DNA of 18,317 bases from DAOSVX01 sp035379765 (lineage in GTDB: Bacteria; Bacillota_I; Bacilli_A; RF39; UBA660). The translations under genes and the position numbers were made by a program. Shown one piece after another: positions 7,423-15,277 of the stretch; the first letter of the stretch is position 1; every line of letters starts with the position of its first letter. The stretch covers positions 1 to 18,317 of the forward strand of contig DAOSVX010000009.1 in assembly GCA_035379765.1 (NCBI GenBank). Direction: 5' to 3'. The notes beneath the pieces are model-generated. The model worked only from the letters and a program-made list of their open reading frames with translations, was not told the origin of the DNA and did no database searches.

Positions 7423-9189
7423 ATGAAAAAAATAACTAGTTTATTTTTAGTTCTAACTTTGCTTTTTTCAATGTTTTTTAATATTGCCCCTGTAAATGCT
7501 AGTGTAACTGCGAAAGTTATGGCTAATAATTTAAACTTTAGAAGTGGTCCTTCAACGGAAACTACTGCTATAACAACAATCCCTTATGGAACAATAATAA
7601 ATATTTTAGATACTGTGCCAGTTAGTGGTTTGGGGTGTACAGCTGGTTGGTTAAGAGCTAGTTATAATAATGTGGCCGGTTATGTATGTGCTAAATATAT
7701 TAGTTATTATACTGTAACTGAATTAGCTACGGAAAGAGATCCCGAAAATGATTATGAAATTTTATGGCAATCTTTAGGATTTCCTTCTAGTTATTGGGAA
7801 GGATTAACAGCTTTAAAAGTGGCTCATCCTAATTATGAATTTGAAGCAGTTGATACTGGCCTTGATTGGTCTACAGCAGTAAGAGAAGAAAGTGTTTTGG
7901 GAACCAGCTTAATTCAAGTGGTAGATTTAGAAAGTGATAAAGTTGCTTATATATCAACCGCTGGTGGTAGTTATGATTATGTTAATAATGAATATATTGT
8001 CAAAGAAGGATCTACTTGGTATGCAGCTGATAGCGAAGTAGTAGCTTATTATATGGATCCTAGAAACTTTTTAACCGAAACTAGAGTATTTATGTTTGAG
8101 GATTTACTTTATACAGGAGATTATCTAACTATTGATGCTATCAACAAAGTATTTACTAATTTTCCTAATTTAAGTCCTTATGCCGCCGACTTTTTACAAG
8201 CAGGGATTGATTCCGGTATTAATCCGGTTTATATAGCAACTTTAGTAAGACAAGAAATTGGCAGTGGAACTGCAGCTGTTTCAGGGGCAGAATTTACTTA
8301 TCCAGAAGAAAACTTTATGTATCCAGAAGAAAGAGGCAATACTTATTCTGGTTATTATAATTTCTTTAATTATGGAGCTGGAACTGATGTAAAACCTATT
8401 TATAATGCTTTAATATATGCTAAAAATAGTGATTGGAATACTCCTTTAATAGCTATTACAGCCGGATCTAATATTATCGGGCAATATTATATTAAAAGTG
8501 GACAAAACACCTCTTATTTTAAGAAGTTTAATGTTCAGCCAGGAGCTACTAGTAGTACTTATTCTCATCAATATATGACTAATATTCAAGCTCCTTATAG
8601 TGAAGCTTCAACTAGTTATGCTTCTTATGAAAGTGTAGGTTTATTAGCAGCTGATTCTACTACGACCTTTAAATTTTTAATTCCAGTTTATAGCGATATG
8701 CCAGTTAGTACATCACTACCTACTGAAGTTCATTTTATTCAAGACTATGGTAATACCACGGTAGATGATTTACTGACCAATACAACTATTAAAAATAGCG
8801 GAGAATTCCTAAGTGGATTTAGTTTTGGTACTAAAGCTGAAGATTTAATAGCTGAAGTTAATGCTGTTAGTAGTTTAGCAGTTGTAACTGTAACTGATAT
8901 AAATGGTAATTTAAAAACCACCGGAAGCTTAGTAACTGGTGATAGAGTAGATATTACTTTTGATGAAGAAAGCCAGGAGTATACCGTTATTTTATATGGT
9001 GATAGTTCCGGTGATGGTCAAGTAACAATTATGGATTTATTAAAAATCCAAAAACATATAATAGGGTCTGCTACTTTAATTGATCCTTATTTAACAGCAG
9101 CTGATACTGACCAAGATGGAGTAATTAATATAGTTGATTTATTAAGAGAACAAAAACATATATTGGGTCAAGTTAAAATAAGTGGATAG
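7423..9189 (+). CDS. Secreted SH3b / N-acetylglucosaminidase with C-terminal dockerin
   Basis: The 588-aa protein opens with a cleavable signal peptide (MKKITSLFLVLTLLFSMFF, predicted cut after VNA near 26). A bacterial SH3b domain follows at about 29-98 (NLNFRSGPSTET, WLRASYNN, GYVCAKYI), likely for cell-wall binding. The catalytic region, about 120-400, is of the LytB/YrvJ-like GH73 type: MDPRNFLTE, FMFEDL, IATLVRQEIGSG with Glu278 as probable catalytic acid, GYYNFFNYGAG, and KKFNV-HQYMTNIQAPYSEA. Such enzymes cleave the GlcNAc-MurNAc bond of peptidoglycan. The C-terminus is a full type-I-like dockerin with two calcium loops: D527, S529, D531, D538 and D561, D563, D565, D572, each followed by an LL-QKHI helix. 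Residues 10/11 of the loops, which set specificity in characterised dockerins, are Ile-Met and Ile-Val. Nine bases downstream begins a cohesin-like protein, the obvious candidate receptor. Confidence 0.92.
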   Translation: MKKITSLFLVLTLLFSMFFNIAPVNASVTAKVMANNLNFRSGPSTETTAITTIPYGTIINILDTVPVSGLGCTAGWLRASYNNVAGYVCAKYISYYTVTELATERDPENDYEILWQSLGFPSSYWEGLTALKVAHPNYEFEAVDTGLDWSTAVREESVLGTSLIQVVDLESDKVAYISTAGGSYDYVNNEYIVKEGSTWYAADSEVVAYYMDPRNFLTETRVFMFEDLLYTGDYLTIDAINKVFTNFPNLSPYAADFLQAGIDSGINPVYIATLVRQEIGSGTAAVSGAEFTYPEENFMYPEERGNTYSGYYNFFNYGAGTDVKPIYNALIYAKNSDWNTPLIAITAGSNIIGQYYIKSGQNTSYFKKFNVQPGATSSTYSHQYMTNIQAPYSEASTSYASYESVGLLAADSTTTFKFLIPVYSDMPVSTSLPTEVHFIQDYGNTTVDDLLTNTTIKNSGEFLSGFSFGTKAEDLIAEVNAVSSLAVVTVTDINGNLKTTGSLVTGDRVDITFDEESQEYTVILYGDSSGDGQVTIMDLLKIQKHIIGSATLIDPYLTAADTDQDGVINIVDLLREQKHILGQVKISG

Positions 9190-9198
9190 AGGGATAAT

Positions 9199-10554
9199 AT
9201 GAAAAAAGTATTTAAAATTTTTAGTTTATTGATGGTAACGTTGTTAACTAGTTTAACAGTTTATACTAATGCTAATGCCGCGACAGCTACGATTAGTGTT
9301 TTGTCATCAAGTAGTCAGGTTTTAGTAGGTAAGACTTTTAAAATAACAGTTAAAATATCTTCTACGGTACCTTTAGGGTCTTGGGATTATACTTTAAATT
9401 ATGATTCTTCTTTAGCTAGTTTGGTAAAAAGTGATGTCCCTTTAAGATATGCTGCTTATGGAGATGGGGTATTAAAAACTAAAAGTTATACTTATACTTT
9501 TAAAGCTTTAAAAAGTGGTAAAGCTAAATTTTATGTTAGTAATACAGCTGTAATTGACTGGGACTTTGGAGTTATGAGTGTTACTAATGGATCTAGGACA
9601 GTTACCTTTATAACTCAAGCTCAGTTAGAAGCTTCTTATAGTAAAAATAATGATTTAAAAGCTTTAGAAGTAGAAGGATATGATTTAGTACCAGAATTTT
9701 CTTCTGACGTAACAACTTATGATGTTAGTCTATCTTCCGAAATAACCAGTATAACTATCGACGCTACTAGAGATGATAAGACAGCTACAGTAACTGGTAC
9801 TGGAGAATTTCCTGTTAGTGAAGGATTAAACGTATTCACAATAGATGTTAAAGCTCAAAATGGAGATGTGAAAACCTATACTTTAAATGTTAATGTCGAA
9901 GATAAAAATCCTATTAATGTAACTTATAATGATCTAAATTATACAGTAGTAAAAAGAAAAGACTTATTACCAATCCCAACTACTTTTGCTGAAACAATTA
10001 TTACTATAAATGAATTAGAAATACCAGGTTTTTATAGTGAAGCTTTAGATTATACTTTAGTAGGTTTAAAAAATCCTGATGGAGAAGTTAGTTTATTTAT
10101 TTATAATGCTGATACTAATGAATATACTCCATACTATGAAGTAACTTTAAATAACATTGTTTTCACTCCTTTAACAACTACTAAAGAAATAGAAGATTAT
10201 GAAAAAACAACCATTTTAATAAATAGCGTTGAAGTAGAAGCTTATAAATTAACTGATACTTCTGATTATTCTATAGTATATGGTAGGAATGTGGAAACTG
10301 GTAATACCGGATTTTATCTATATGATAAAGAAGAGAATACTTTACAAAGATATGATAATGAACAAGTTATATTATTAAAAGAAGATATAAAAGACTATAT
10401 GTTAATAATCTTAATATTTGGTTCAGGACTTGGTTTATCTATTATCTATATAATATATAGTTTAATTAAAAAAAGTAAAAAACATTCTAAAAAAGAAGAA
10501 CCAGAAATAAAAGAAACTAAAAAAAAGAATTCTAAAAAAGAGCAAAAAGATTAA
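9199..10554 (+). CDS. Membrane-anchored cohesin-like / cadherin-like surface protein
   Basis: The 451-aa protein begins with a signal peptide (cut predicted near residue 27, NANA-A). Residues about 29-140 look like a cohesin domain: QVLVGKTFKITVKIS, then LGSWDYTLNYDSSLASLV, then YTYTFKALKSGKAKFYV, matching the family's first strands and NYD turn. Residues about 150-232 fit the cadherin-like beta-sandwich repeat (LKALEVEGYDLVPEFSSD, VTTYDV, GLNVFTIDVKAQNGDVKTY). Residues about 233-395 are beta-rich and unrecognised. One C-terminal helix (about 399-420) ends in a Lys/Glu-rich cytoplasmic tail of about 30 residues, so the domains face outward and are held in the membrane, with no LPXTG sorting signal. 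The preceding gene, 9 bases upstream, ends in a dockerin. The natural reading is that this protein tethers that hydrolase at the cell surface; binding itself is inferred. AGAGGGAT precedes the ATG. Confidence 0.85.
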   Translation: MKKVFKIFSLLMVTLLTSLTVYTNANAATATISVLSSSSQVLVGKTFKITVKISSTVPLGSWDYTLNYDSSLASLVKSDVPLRYAAYGDGVLKTKSYTYTFKALKSGKAKFYVSNTAVIDWDFGVMSVTNGSRTVTFITQAQLEASYSKNNDLKALEVEGYDLVPEFSSDVTTYDVSLSSEITSITIDATRDDKTATVTGTGEFPVSEGLNVFTIDVKAQNGDVKTYTLNVNVEDKNPINVTYNDLNYTVVKRKDLLPIPTTFAETIITINELEIPGFYSEALDYTLVGLKNPDGEVSLFIYNADTNEYTPYYEVTLNNIVFTPLTTTKEIEDYEKTTILINSVEVEAYKLTDTSDYSIVYGRNVETGNTGFYLYDKEENTLQRYDNEQVILLKEDIKDYMLIILIFGSGLGLSIIYIIYSLIKKSKKHSKKEEPEIKETKKKNSKKEQKD

Positions 10555-10587
10555 AAAAAGTATTATAATATTTCTTGAGGAGTAACT

Positions 10588-11700
10588 ATGAGATTAGAAG
10601 TTAATTTATTAAATATATTATTGATAGTAGGAACAACTTTTTTAATAAGTTATCTATTTATGTTTATAAATAAACCATTATCAAGATATTTAGGAGCTAT
10701 TGATATACCTAATGAAAAAAGAAGGATTCATAAAGTACCAACTCCAAGAATGGGCGCTTTAGGTATTTATATTAGTTTTTTAATAGGTTATATGATATTT
10801 GGTGTACCTAGTGTTCAAATGAATTCTATTTTAATAGCTAGTTTCTTTTTAATAGTTACGGGGATGCTTGATGATATAAAACCAATTCCTAATAAATATA
10901 AATTAATTATTCAAGTAATAGCGGCTTTAATAACGATGTTTTATGGCGGATTTTTACTAAAAGAAATAGATGCTTTTGGCATTAATATTCATTTTGGTTG
11001 GTTTAGTTACCTTATAACATTATTTTTTATAGTAGGAGCTATAAATTGTATAAACTTTATTGATGGTATGGATGGCTTAGCTGGTGGTATATGTGCTATT
11101 TACTTTTTAACAGTTGGCATAATTGCTACTATTACTGGTCATTTTAATGGCTTAGATGTTTTGTTGTGTTTTGTTACGCTAGGAGCTACTTTAGGTTATC
11201 TAAAGCATAATTTTCATCCCGCTAAGATATTTATGGGTGATGGCGGGTCGATGTTTTTAGGCTATATTATAGCTGTAATAGCTTTAATAGGCTATAAAAA
11301 TGTTACTTTTGGTTCTTTATTAGTGCCGATTGCTTTATTAGCTATTCCTATCTTAGATACTTTATTAGCTATTATTAGAAGACTTATTAAACATAAAAGT
11401 CCTATGACTCCTGATAAAGGTCATTTACACTTCCAAATATATAAATATAACAACTCCGAAGTTAAAACCGTTTTAATTATCTATGCGGTTGACTTGCTAT
11501 TTGCGGCTATTACCATATTTTATGTCTTAGACGATAGTAGAATAGCTATTCCTATTTATGCCGTATTATTTATCCTATTTATTTTTCTTATTGTTAAAAC
11601 CAATATTTTATTAAGTCCCAAAATGAAAAGAAGAGTTATAAAAAGATTATTTCCTAGATATTATAATAGAAAAATAAAAAGTACTAAAAATAAAAATTAG
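10588..11700 (+). CDS. tagO: Undecaprenyl-phosphate GlcNAc-1-phosphate transferase (TagO/WecA type)
   Basis: The 370-aa polytopic membrane protein belongs to the MraY/WecA/TagO superfamily, which transfers an N-acetylhexosamine-1-phosphate from UDP-sugar to undecaprenyl phosphate on the cytoplasmic face. Visible motifs are IHKVPTPRMGALGIY (47-61), the Asp-Asp pair MLDDIKP (D95, D96), NFIDGMDGLAGG (156-167), the metal-binding MGDGGS (216-221) and PDKGHLHFQ (275-283). The HLHFQ form and Pro-Thr-Pro-Arg segment favour TagO/WecA over MraY. It would start wall teichoic acid or a similar glycopolymer, which LCP enzymes then attach to peptidoglycan. GAGGAG precedes the ATG; 33 bases separate it from the cohesin-like gene, so it is read as the third gene of that operon, although a TATAAT at 10564-10569 leaves room for a weak internal promoter. 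No other teichoic acid genes follow. A terminator overlaps the stop codon. Confidence 0.92.
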   Translation: MRLEVNLLNILLIVGTTFLISYLFMFINKPLSRYLGAIDIPNEKRRIHKVPTPRMGALGIYISFLIGYMIFGVPSVQMNSILIASFFLIVTGMLDDIKPIPNKYKLIIQVIAALITMFYGGFLLKEIDAFGINIHFGWFSYLITLFFIVGAINCINFIDGMDGLAGGICAIYFLTVGIIATITGHFNGLDVLLCFVTLGATLGYLKHNFHPAKIFMGDGGSMFLGYIIAVIALIGYKNVTFGSLLVPIALLAIPILDTLLAIIRRLIKHKSPMTPDKGHLHFQIYKYNNSEVKTVLIIYAVDLLFAAITIFYVLDDSRIAIPIYAVLFILFIFLIVKTNILLSPKMKRRVIKRLFPRYYNRKIKSTKNKN

Positions 11701-11710
11701 TACTTTTTTT
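11676..11710 (+). terminator. Intrinsic terminator overlapping the tagO stop codon
   Basis: A 12-bp perfect stem (AAAAAGTACTAA at 11676-11687 with TTAGTACTTTTT at 11697-11708), a 9-base A-rich loop and a run of seven T (11704-11710) end the 7423-11700 operon. The TAG stop codon (11698-11700) is inside the right arm. Confidence 0.8.
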
Positions 11711-11714
11711 AATT

Positions 11715-11743
11715 TTGACTTTCCTTTATATAAACTATATAAT
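11715..11743 (+). promoter_or_regulatory. Strong sigma-A-type promoter of nifJ
   Basis: TTGACT (11715-11720), a 17-base spacer and a perfect TATAAT (11738-11743) make this one of the best protein-gene promoters in the window, as expected for an abundant central-metabolism enzyme. Transcription would start near 11750, giving a leader of only about 8 bases with the ribosome-binding site AAGGAAAG almost at its 5' end. Confidence 0.8.
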
Positions 11744-11754
11744 TAAAAGGAAAG
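11719..11754. promoter_or_regulatory. Inverted repeat bracketing the nifJ promoter -10
   Basis: CTTTCCTTT (11719-11727) and its perfect complement AAAGGAAAG (11746-11754) are 18 bases apart, centre to centre about 27 bp. The left arm overlaps the end of the -35 and the right arm overlaps the transcription start and ribosome-binding site. Because the left arm is upstream of the start, this would act as DNA (an operator) rather than as an RNA hairpin. The right arm could simply be a Shine-Dalgarno site, so the pairing may be coincidental. Confidence 0.3.
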
Positions 11755-11757
11755 TAG

Positions 11758-14700
11758 ATGGTAAATATGAAAATAGTTGATGGTAATAAAGCTTGTGCTG
11801 ATACTGCTTATTTATTAAGTGAGGTGTGTCCAATATATCCTATTACACCAGCTAGTCCTATGTCTTCTGAAATAGACAAATTAATAGCTAAAGGAGAACT
11901 AAATCTTTTTCATAAAAAAGTAAAACTAGTGGAAATGCAAAGTGAAGCTGGAGCTGTAGCAACTATGCATGGAGCTTTACTTTCTGGGTCATTAGCTACT
12001 ACTTTTACAGCTAGCCAAGGGCTTTTATTAATGTTACCAAATATGTATAAAATAGCGGGCGAAATGCTTCCCGGAGTTATACATGTAGCCAGTAGAACAG
12101 TTGCTACTCATGCTTTAAGTATCTTTGGTGATCATTCCGATATTTATGCGGCTCGTAATACCGGATTTTGTATGATATCTTCGGCTTCTGTAGAAGATGC
12201 TCAAAACTTAGCTTTAGTAAGTCATCTAGCAGCTATCAAAGGGAGTTTACCTTTCTTACATTTTTTTGATGGCTTTCGTACTAGTCATGAATTAAATAGT
12301 ATAAAAAAATTAAATTTAAATACGATTGAAAATATGATACCAGAGGAAGAATTAAATAATTTTCGCGAAAGAATGTTATTTGGTCCTAAAAAGATTCAAA
12401 AAGGAATGGCTCAAAATGAAGATGTTTTCTTTCAAATGAGTGAAGCTAGGAATAATAGTTATATGGCTATACCAGATATTGTTAATGATTATATGCAAAA
12501 AGTTAATCAAATGATGGGTACTAGTTATAAACCATTTACTTATTATGGAGATCCTTATGCTACTAGGTTAATAATAGCTATGGGTAGTGTTACTGATACC
12601 ATTAAATTAACAGTTAATAAACTAAATGAAAAAGGAGCTAAAGTAGGTGTTGTAACGGTTCATTTATATCGTCCTTTTAGTTCTAAATATTTAAAAGCAG
12701 TTATTCCTTCTTCCGTAAAAAGCATCGCTGTTTTAGATAGAGCTAAAGATGCTACTTTAGGTGGTGAGCCCCTTTATTTAGATGTTTTAAATGCTTTAAA
12801 TAATAAACATTATGATATAGTTGGTGGTAGATATGGTTTAGCTAGTAAAAATACTACTCCGCAAATGATTAAAAGTGTTTATGATATGCTAGATACCGAA
12901 TTAAAAAATAATTTTACCATTGGGATAGAAGATGATGTAACTCATTTAAGTTTACCAATTGATAATACTTTTAATATTGATCTAGCTTTAGAAGAATTAA
13001 ATATCTATGGGTTTGGATCAGATGGTATGGTATCAGCTTCTAAAGATATTTTAAAAGTCTTAGGGGAAGAACAAGGTTATTTTGTTCAAGGTTATTTTAA
13101 ATATGATTCTAAAAAGAGTAATGGTATTACCATTAGTAATTTAAGATATGGTAAAAGACAGATAAAAGCTCCATTTTATAACAATAATCCTAAGTTAGTA
13201 GTTATTACTAAAGATGAATATTTACGTAAATTAGATATGTTTAAAGGAATTAAAGAATATGGAACAGTTATTTTAAATACCCCTTTAAATGAAACAGAAA
13301 TTTTTAATAAAATGAAAAGTAAAGATCTTTTATTACTGCAAAAAAATAATATCAAGTTTTATTATATAAATGCTTCTAAATTAGCTTTAGAAGCAGGTAT
13401 TAAAGGCAAAATAAATAAAATAATGGAAACTATTATATTAAAATATTTAAATATACCTGATTATGAAGAAGTAGTTATTGAAGGTATTAAAAAAGTCTTT
13501 AAAACTAAAGGAGAAGATGTTATTAATACTAATATTAAAGCTATTCAAAGTATTAATGATAACTTAAAAATATTAGATTTAACTAAAGCTTCTTCTAAAA
13601 AAGAAGAAGAGGAACCAAAAGATATTGTTTCGATTATTAATGATATGAAGGGAGACGAGTTAAAAGTATCTGAAGTATATCAATTAAGAGATGGATCATT
13701 TCCTTGTGCAACAAGTAAATATGAAAAAAGAAATACGGCTTTAGAAGTACCTAAATGGAATAAAGAAAATTGTATTCAATGTGGTTTATGTTCACTAGTT
13801 TGTCCTCATGCGGTTATCAGACCATTTATAGTCGGAAAGGAAGATAAATATGCCAAAGAGGGCATTAAAGTTTTAGGTAATCTTAATGATAAATTTATCA
13901 TTGCAGTTAGTGAAAAAGACTGTACAGGATGTGGACTATGTATTAACGTTTGCCCTGGTAAAGGTGGCAATAAAGCCTTAAGTTTTGGCCATAAAGATGA
14001 GGAAAAACAAAAGATCGCTGATGATTTATTCAATAATTATGAAAACAAAAATATTGACAACAAGTTCACAATTAAAGGTAGTCAGTTAGCTAAACCATTA
14101 TTTGAATTTAGTGGAGCTTGTGCTGGTTGTGGAGAAACCCCATATATTAAATTATTAACGCAATTATTTGGTAAAAAATTAGTGATTGCGAATGCTACTG
14201 GTTGTTCAAGTATATATGGTGGTAGTGTGCCATCAACTCCATATTTAATTCCTTGGGCTAATAGTTTATTTGAAGATAATGCCGAATTTGGTTTAGGTAT
14301 TTTACTTGGTTATGAAGCTCAAAGAGATAAAGCCAAAGAATTAATTAAAGAGACGATGGATTCATTCGATCTAAGTACTAAAAAGCTCTTAGAAGAATGG
14401 TTAGAAAATCCTGATGATTATACTAAAACTAAATTAGTTAAAGAAGAATTACGTAAACAAAACTTACCAAAAGAACTAAGTGAAGTACTAGAGTATATAT
14501 CTGCTAAGAGTATCTGGGCTATTGGTGGAGATGGTTGGGCTTATGATATTGGTTATGGTGGTATAGATCATGTTTTAGCATCTAACGCTGATATCAATAT
14601 CTTAGTACTAGATACCGAAGTCTATTCTAATACTGGTGGTCAAGCCAGCAAATCAAGTCATTTAGGTCAAGTGTGTGAATTTGCTGATTTAGGTAAAACC

Positions 14701-15138
14701 ACTGCTAAGAAAGACTTATTTAGAAAAGCGATTACCTATCCAAATGTCTATGCTGCTACAGTTAGTTTAGGAGCTAATCCAATGCAAACTATAAAGGCTT
14801 TTAAAGAAGCTGAAGAACATAAAGGACCATCTATTATCATTGCTTATGCCCCTTGTATTGAACATGGTATTAAATGTGGTTTAACTTGTGGTAATGATGA
14901 ACAAAAGAAACTAGTTAATTGTGGTTACTTAAACTTAATGAGATACAATAATGGTATATTAACACTTGATTCTAAAGAACCAGATTTTACTAAATATGCA
15001 GAATGTCTAAATAATGAAGTAAGATATAGTTCCTTAAAAATAAAAAATCCTTCTTTATATGAAGAATTAACTAAAGAACAAATCGAAGAAGCTAAAAAAA
15101 GATATAACTATTATTTAGAACTAAGTAAAAAAGAGTAA
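11758..15138 (+). CDS. nifJ: Pyruvate:ferredoxin (flavodoxin) oxidoreductase, single-chain
   Basis: The 1126-aa enzyme oxidises pyruvate and CoA to acetyl-CoA and CO2, passing electrons to ferredoxin or flavodoxin in the cytoplasm. All domains of the homodimeric form are present. The pyruvate domain starts with VDGNKACADTAY, CPIYPITPASPMSSE and TFTASQGLLLMLPNMYK. The ferredoxin domain has two [4Fe-4S] motifs (C672, C675, C678, C682 and C722, C725, C728, C732). The C-terminal thiamine-diphosphate domain has GDGWAYDIGYGGIDH and NTGGQ. The third, proximal cluster is complete: C788, C791, C816 and C1033. At 1126 residues it is slightly shorter than the usual 1170-1190. The first ATG (11758) is chosen because AAGGAAAG is correctly placed for it; a second Met is at codon 4. 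It has its own promoter. No U-tract terminator follows on this strand, so some read-through into recG is possible. Confidence 0.97.
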   Translation: MVNMKIVDGNKACADTAYLLSEVCPIYPITPASPMSSEIDKLIAKGELNLFHKKVKLVEMQSEAGAVATMHGALLSGSLATTFTASQGLLLMLPNMYKIAGEMLPGVIHVASRTVATHALSIFGDHSDIYAARNTGFCMISSASVEDAQNLALVSHLAAIKGSLPFLHFFDGFRTSHELNSIKKLNLNTIENMIPEEELNNFRERMLFGPKKIQKGMAQNEDVFFQMSEARNNSYMAIPDIVNDYMQKVNQMMGTSYKPFTYYGDPYATRLIIAMGSVTDTIKLTVNKLNEKGAKVGVVTVHLYRPFSSKYLKAVIPSSVKSIAVLDRAKDATLGGEPLYLDVLNALNNKHYDIVGGRYGLASKNTTPQMIKSVYDMLDTELKNNFTIGIEDDVTHLSLPIDNTFNIDLALEELNIYGFGSDGMVSASKDILKVLGEEQGYFVQGYFKYDSKKSNGITISNLRYGKRQIKAPFYNNNPKLVVITKDEYLRKLDMFKGIKEYGTVILNTPLNETEIFNKMKSKDLLLLQKNNIKFYYINASKLALEAGIKGKINKIMETIILKYLNIPDYEEVVIEGIKKVFKTKGEDVINTNIKAIQSINDNLKILDLTKASSKKEEEEPKDIVSIINDMKGDELKVSEVYQLRDGSFPCATSKYEKRNTALEVPKWNKENCIQCGLCSLVCPHAVIRPFIVGKEDKYAKEGIKVLGNLNDKFIIAVSEKDCTGCGLCINVCPGKGGNKALSFGHKDEEKQKIADDLFNNYENKNIDNKFTIKGSQLAKPLFEFSGACAGCGETPYIKLLTQLFGKKLVIANATGCSSIYGGSVPSTPYLIPWANSLFEDNAEFGLGILLGYEAQRDKAKELIKETMDSFDLSTKKLLEEWLENPDDYTKTKLVKEELRKQNLPKELSEVLEYISAKSIWAIGGDGWAYDIGYGGIDHVLASNADINILVLDTEVYSNTGGQASKSSHLGQVCEFADLGKTTAKKDLFRKAITYPNVYAATVSLGANPMQTIKAFKEAEEHKGPSIIIAYAPCIEHGIKCGLTCGNDEQKKLVNCGYLNLMRYNNGILTLDSKEPDFTKYAECLNNEVRYSSLKIKNPSLYEELTKEQIEEAKKRYNYYLELSKKE

Positions 15139-15234
15139 AAAAAGAGAGGTTACTTTTACAAGTAACCTCAAAGAATAAAAAGGGGTTGGCTAGTGTGATA
15201 CTAGCACCAATTCGCCTAAAAGTGAATTGGTAAG
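15137..15234 (-). ncRNA. Candidate minus-strand small RNA between nifJ and recG
   Basis: A minus-strand promoter, TTGACA (15268-15263), 17 bases, TAGTAT (15245-15240), would start an RNA near 15234. The RNA would hold hairpin 1 (ACCAATTCAC with GCGAATTGGT, loop TTTTAG, 15231-15206) and, immediately after, hairpin 2 (GCTAGT with ACTAGC, loop ATCAC, 15205-15189). An unpaired stretch follows, CAACCCCTTTTTATTCTTT (15188-15170). It ends with a 10-bp GC-containing terminator stem (GAGGTTACTT with AAGTAACCTC, loop GTAA, 15169-15146) and TCTTTTTTT. The T-run exists only on this strand, which fixes direction. It would be about 98 nt, ending at the nifJ stop codon. No coding frame of note is inside. 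The CCCCTT motif is complementary to AAGGGG-type ribosome-binding sites, including that of recG (15267-15272). Confidence 0.6.
15146..15169 (-). terminator. Intrinsic terminator of the minus-strand sRNA
   Basis: A 10-bp perfect stem with a 4-base loop, followed on the minus strand by TCTTTTTTT (15145-15137). On the plus strand the hairpin is followed by AAAGAATAAAAA, so it would not be an efficient terminator for nifJ. Confidence 0.75.
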
Positions 15235-15239
15235 TCTAT

Positions 15240-15268
15240 ATACTAAGGGAAAAATATTTATTTGTCAA
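15240..15268 (-). promoter_or_regulatory. Promoter of the minus-strand sRNA candidate
   Basis: Consensus TTGACA (15268-15263) with an optimal 17-base spacer and TAGTAT (15245-15240, four of six consensus positions). The -35 overlaps the recG ribosome-binding site on the other strand, so polymerase here could interfere with transcription into recG. Confidence 0.55.
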
Positions 15269-15277
15269 GGGGAAGTT

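Noticed and set aside
15146..15169. Hairpin after nifJ as its terminator
   Set aside because: There is no T-run on the plus strand; the T-run is on the minus strand, so it fits the minus-strand sRNA.
15189..15231. Riboswitch in the recG leader
   Set aside because: The two hairpins match no riboswitch consensus I know, no plus-strand promoter precedes them, and they are better explained as part of the minus-strand RNA.
15227..15277. Longer recG N-terminus starting at 15227
   Set aside because: The extension has no ribosome-binding site, matches no RecG N-terminus and crosses the minus-strand sRNA promoter; the ATG at 15278 has AAGGGGAA and the family-typical MELNEVKGIGPK.
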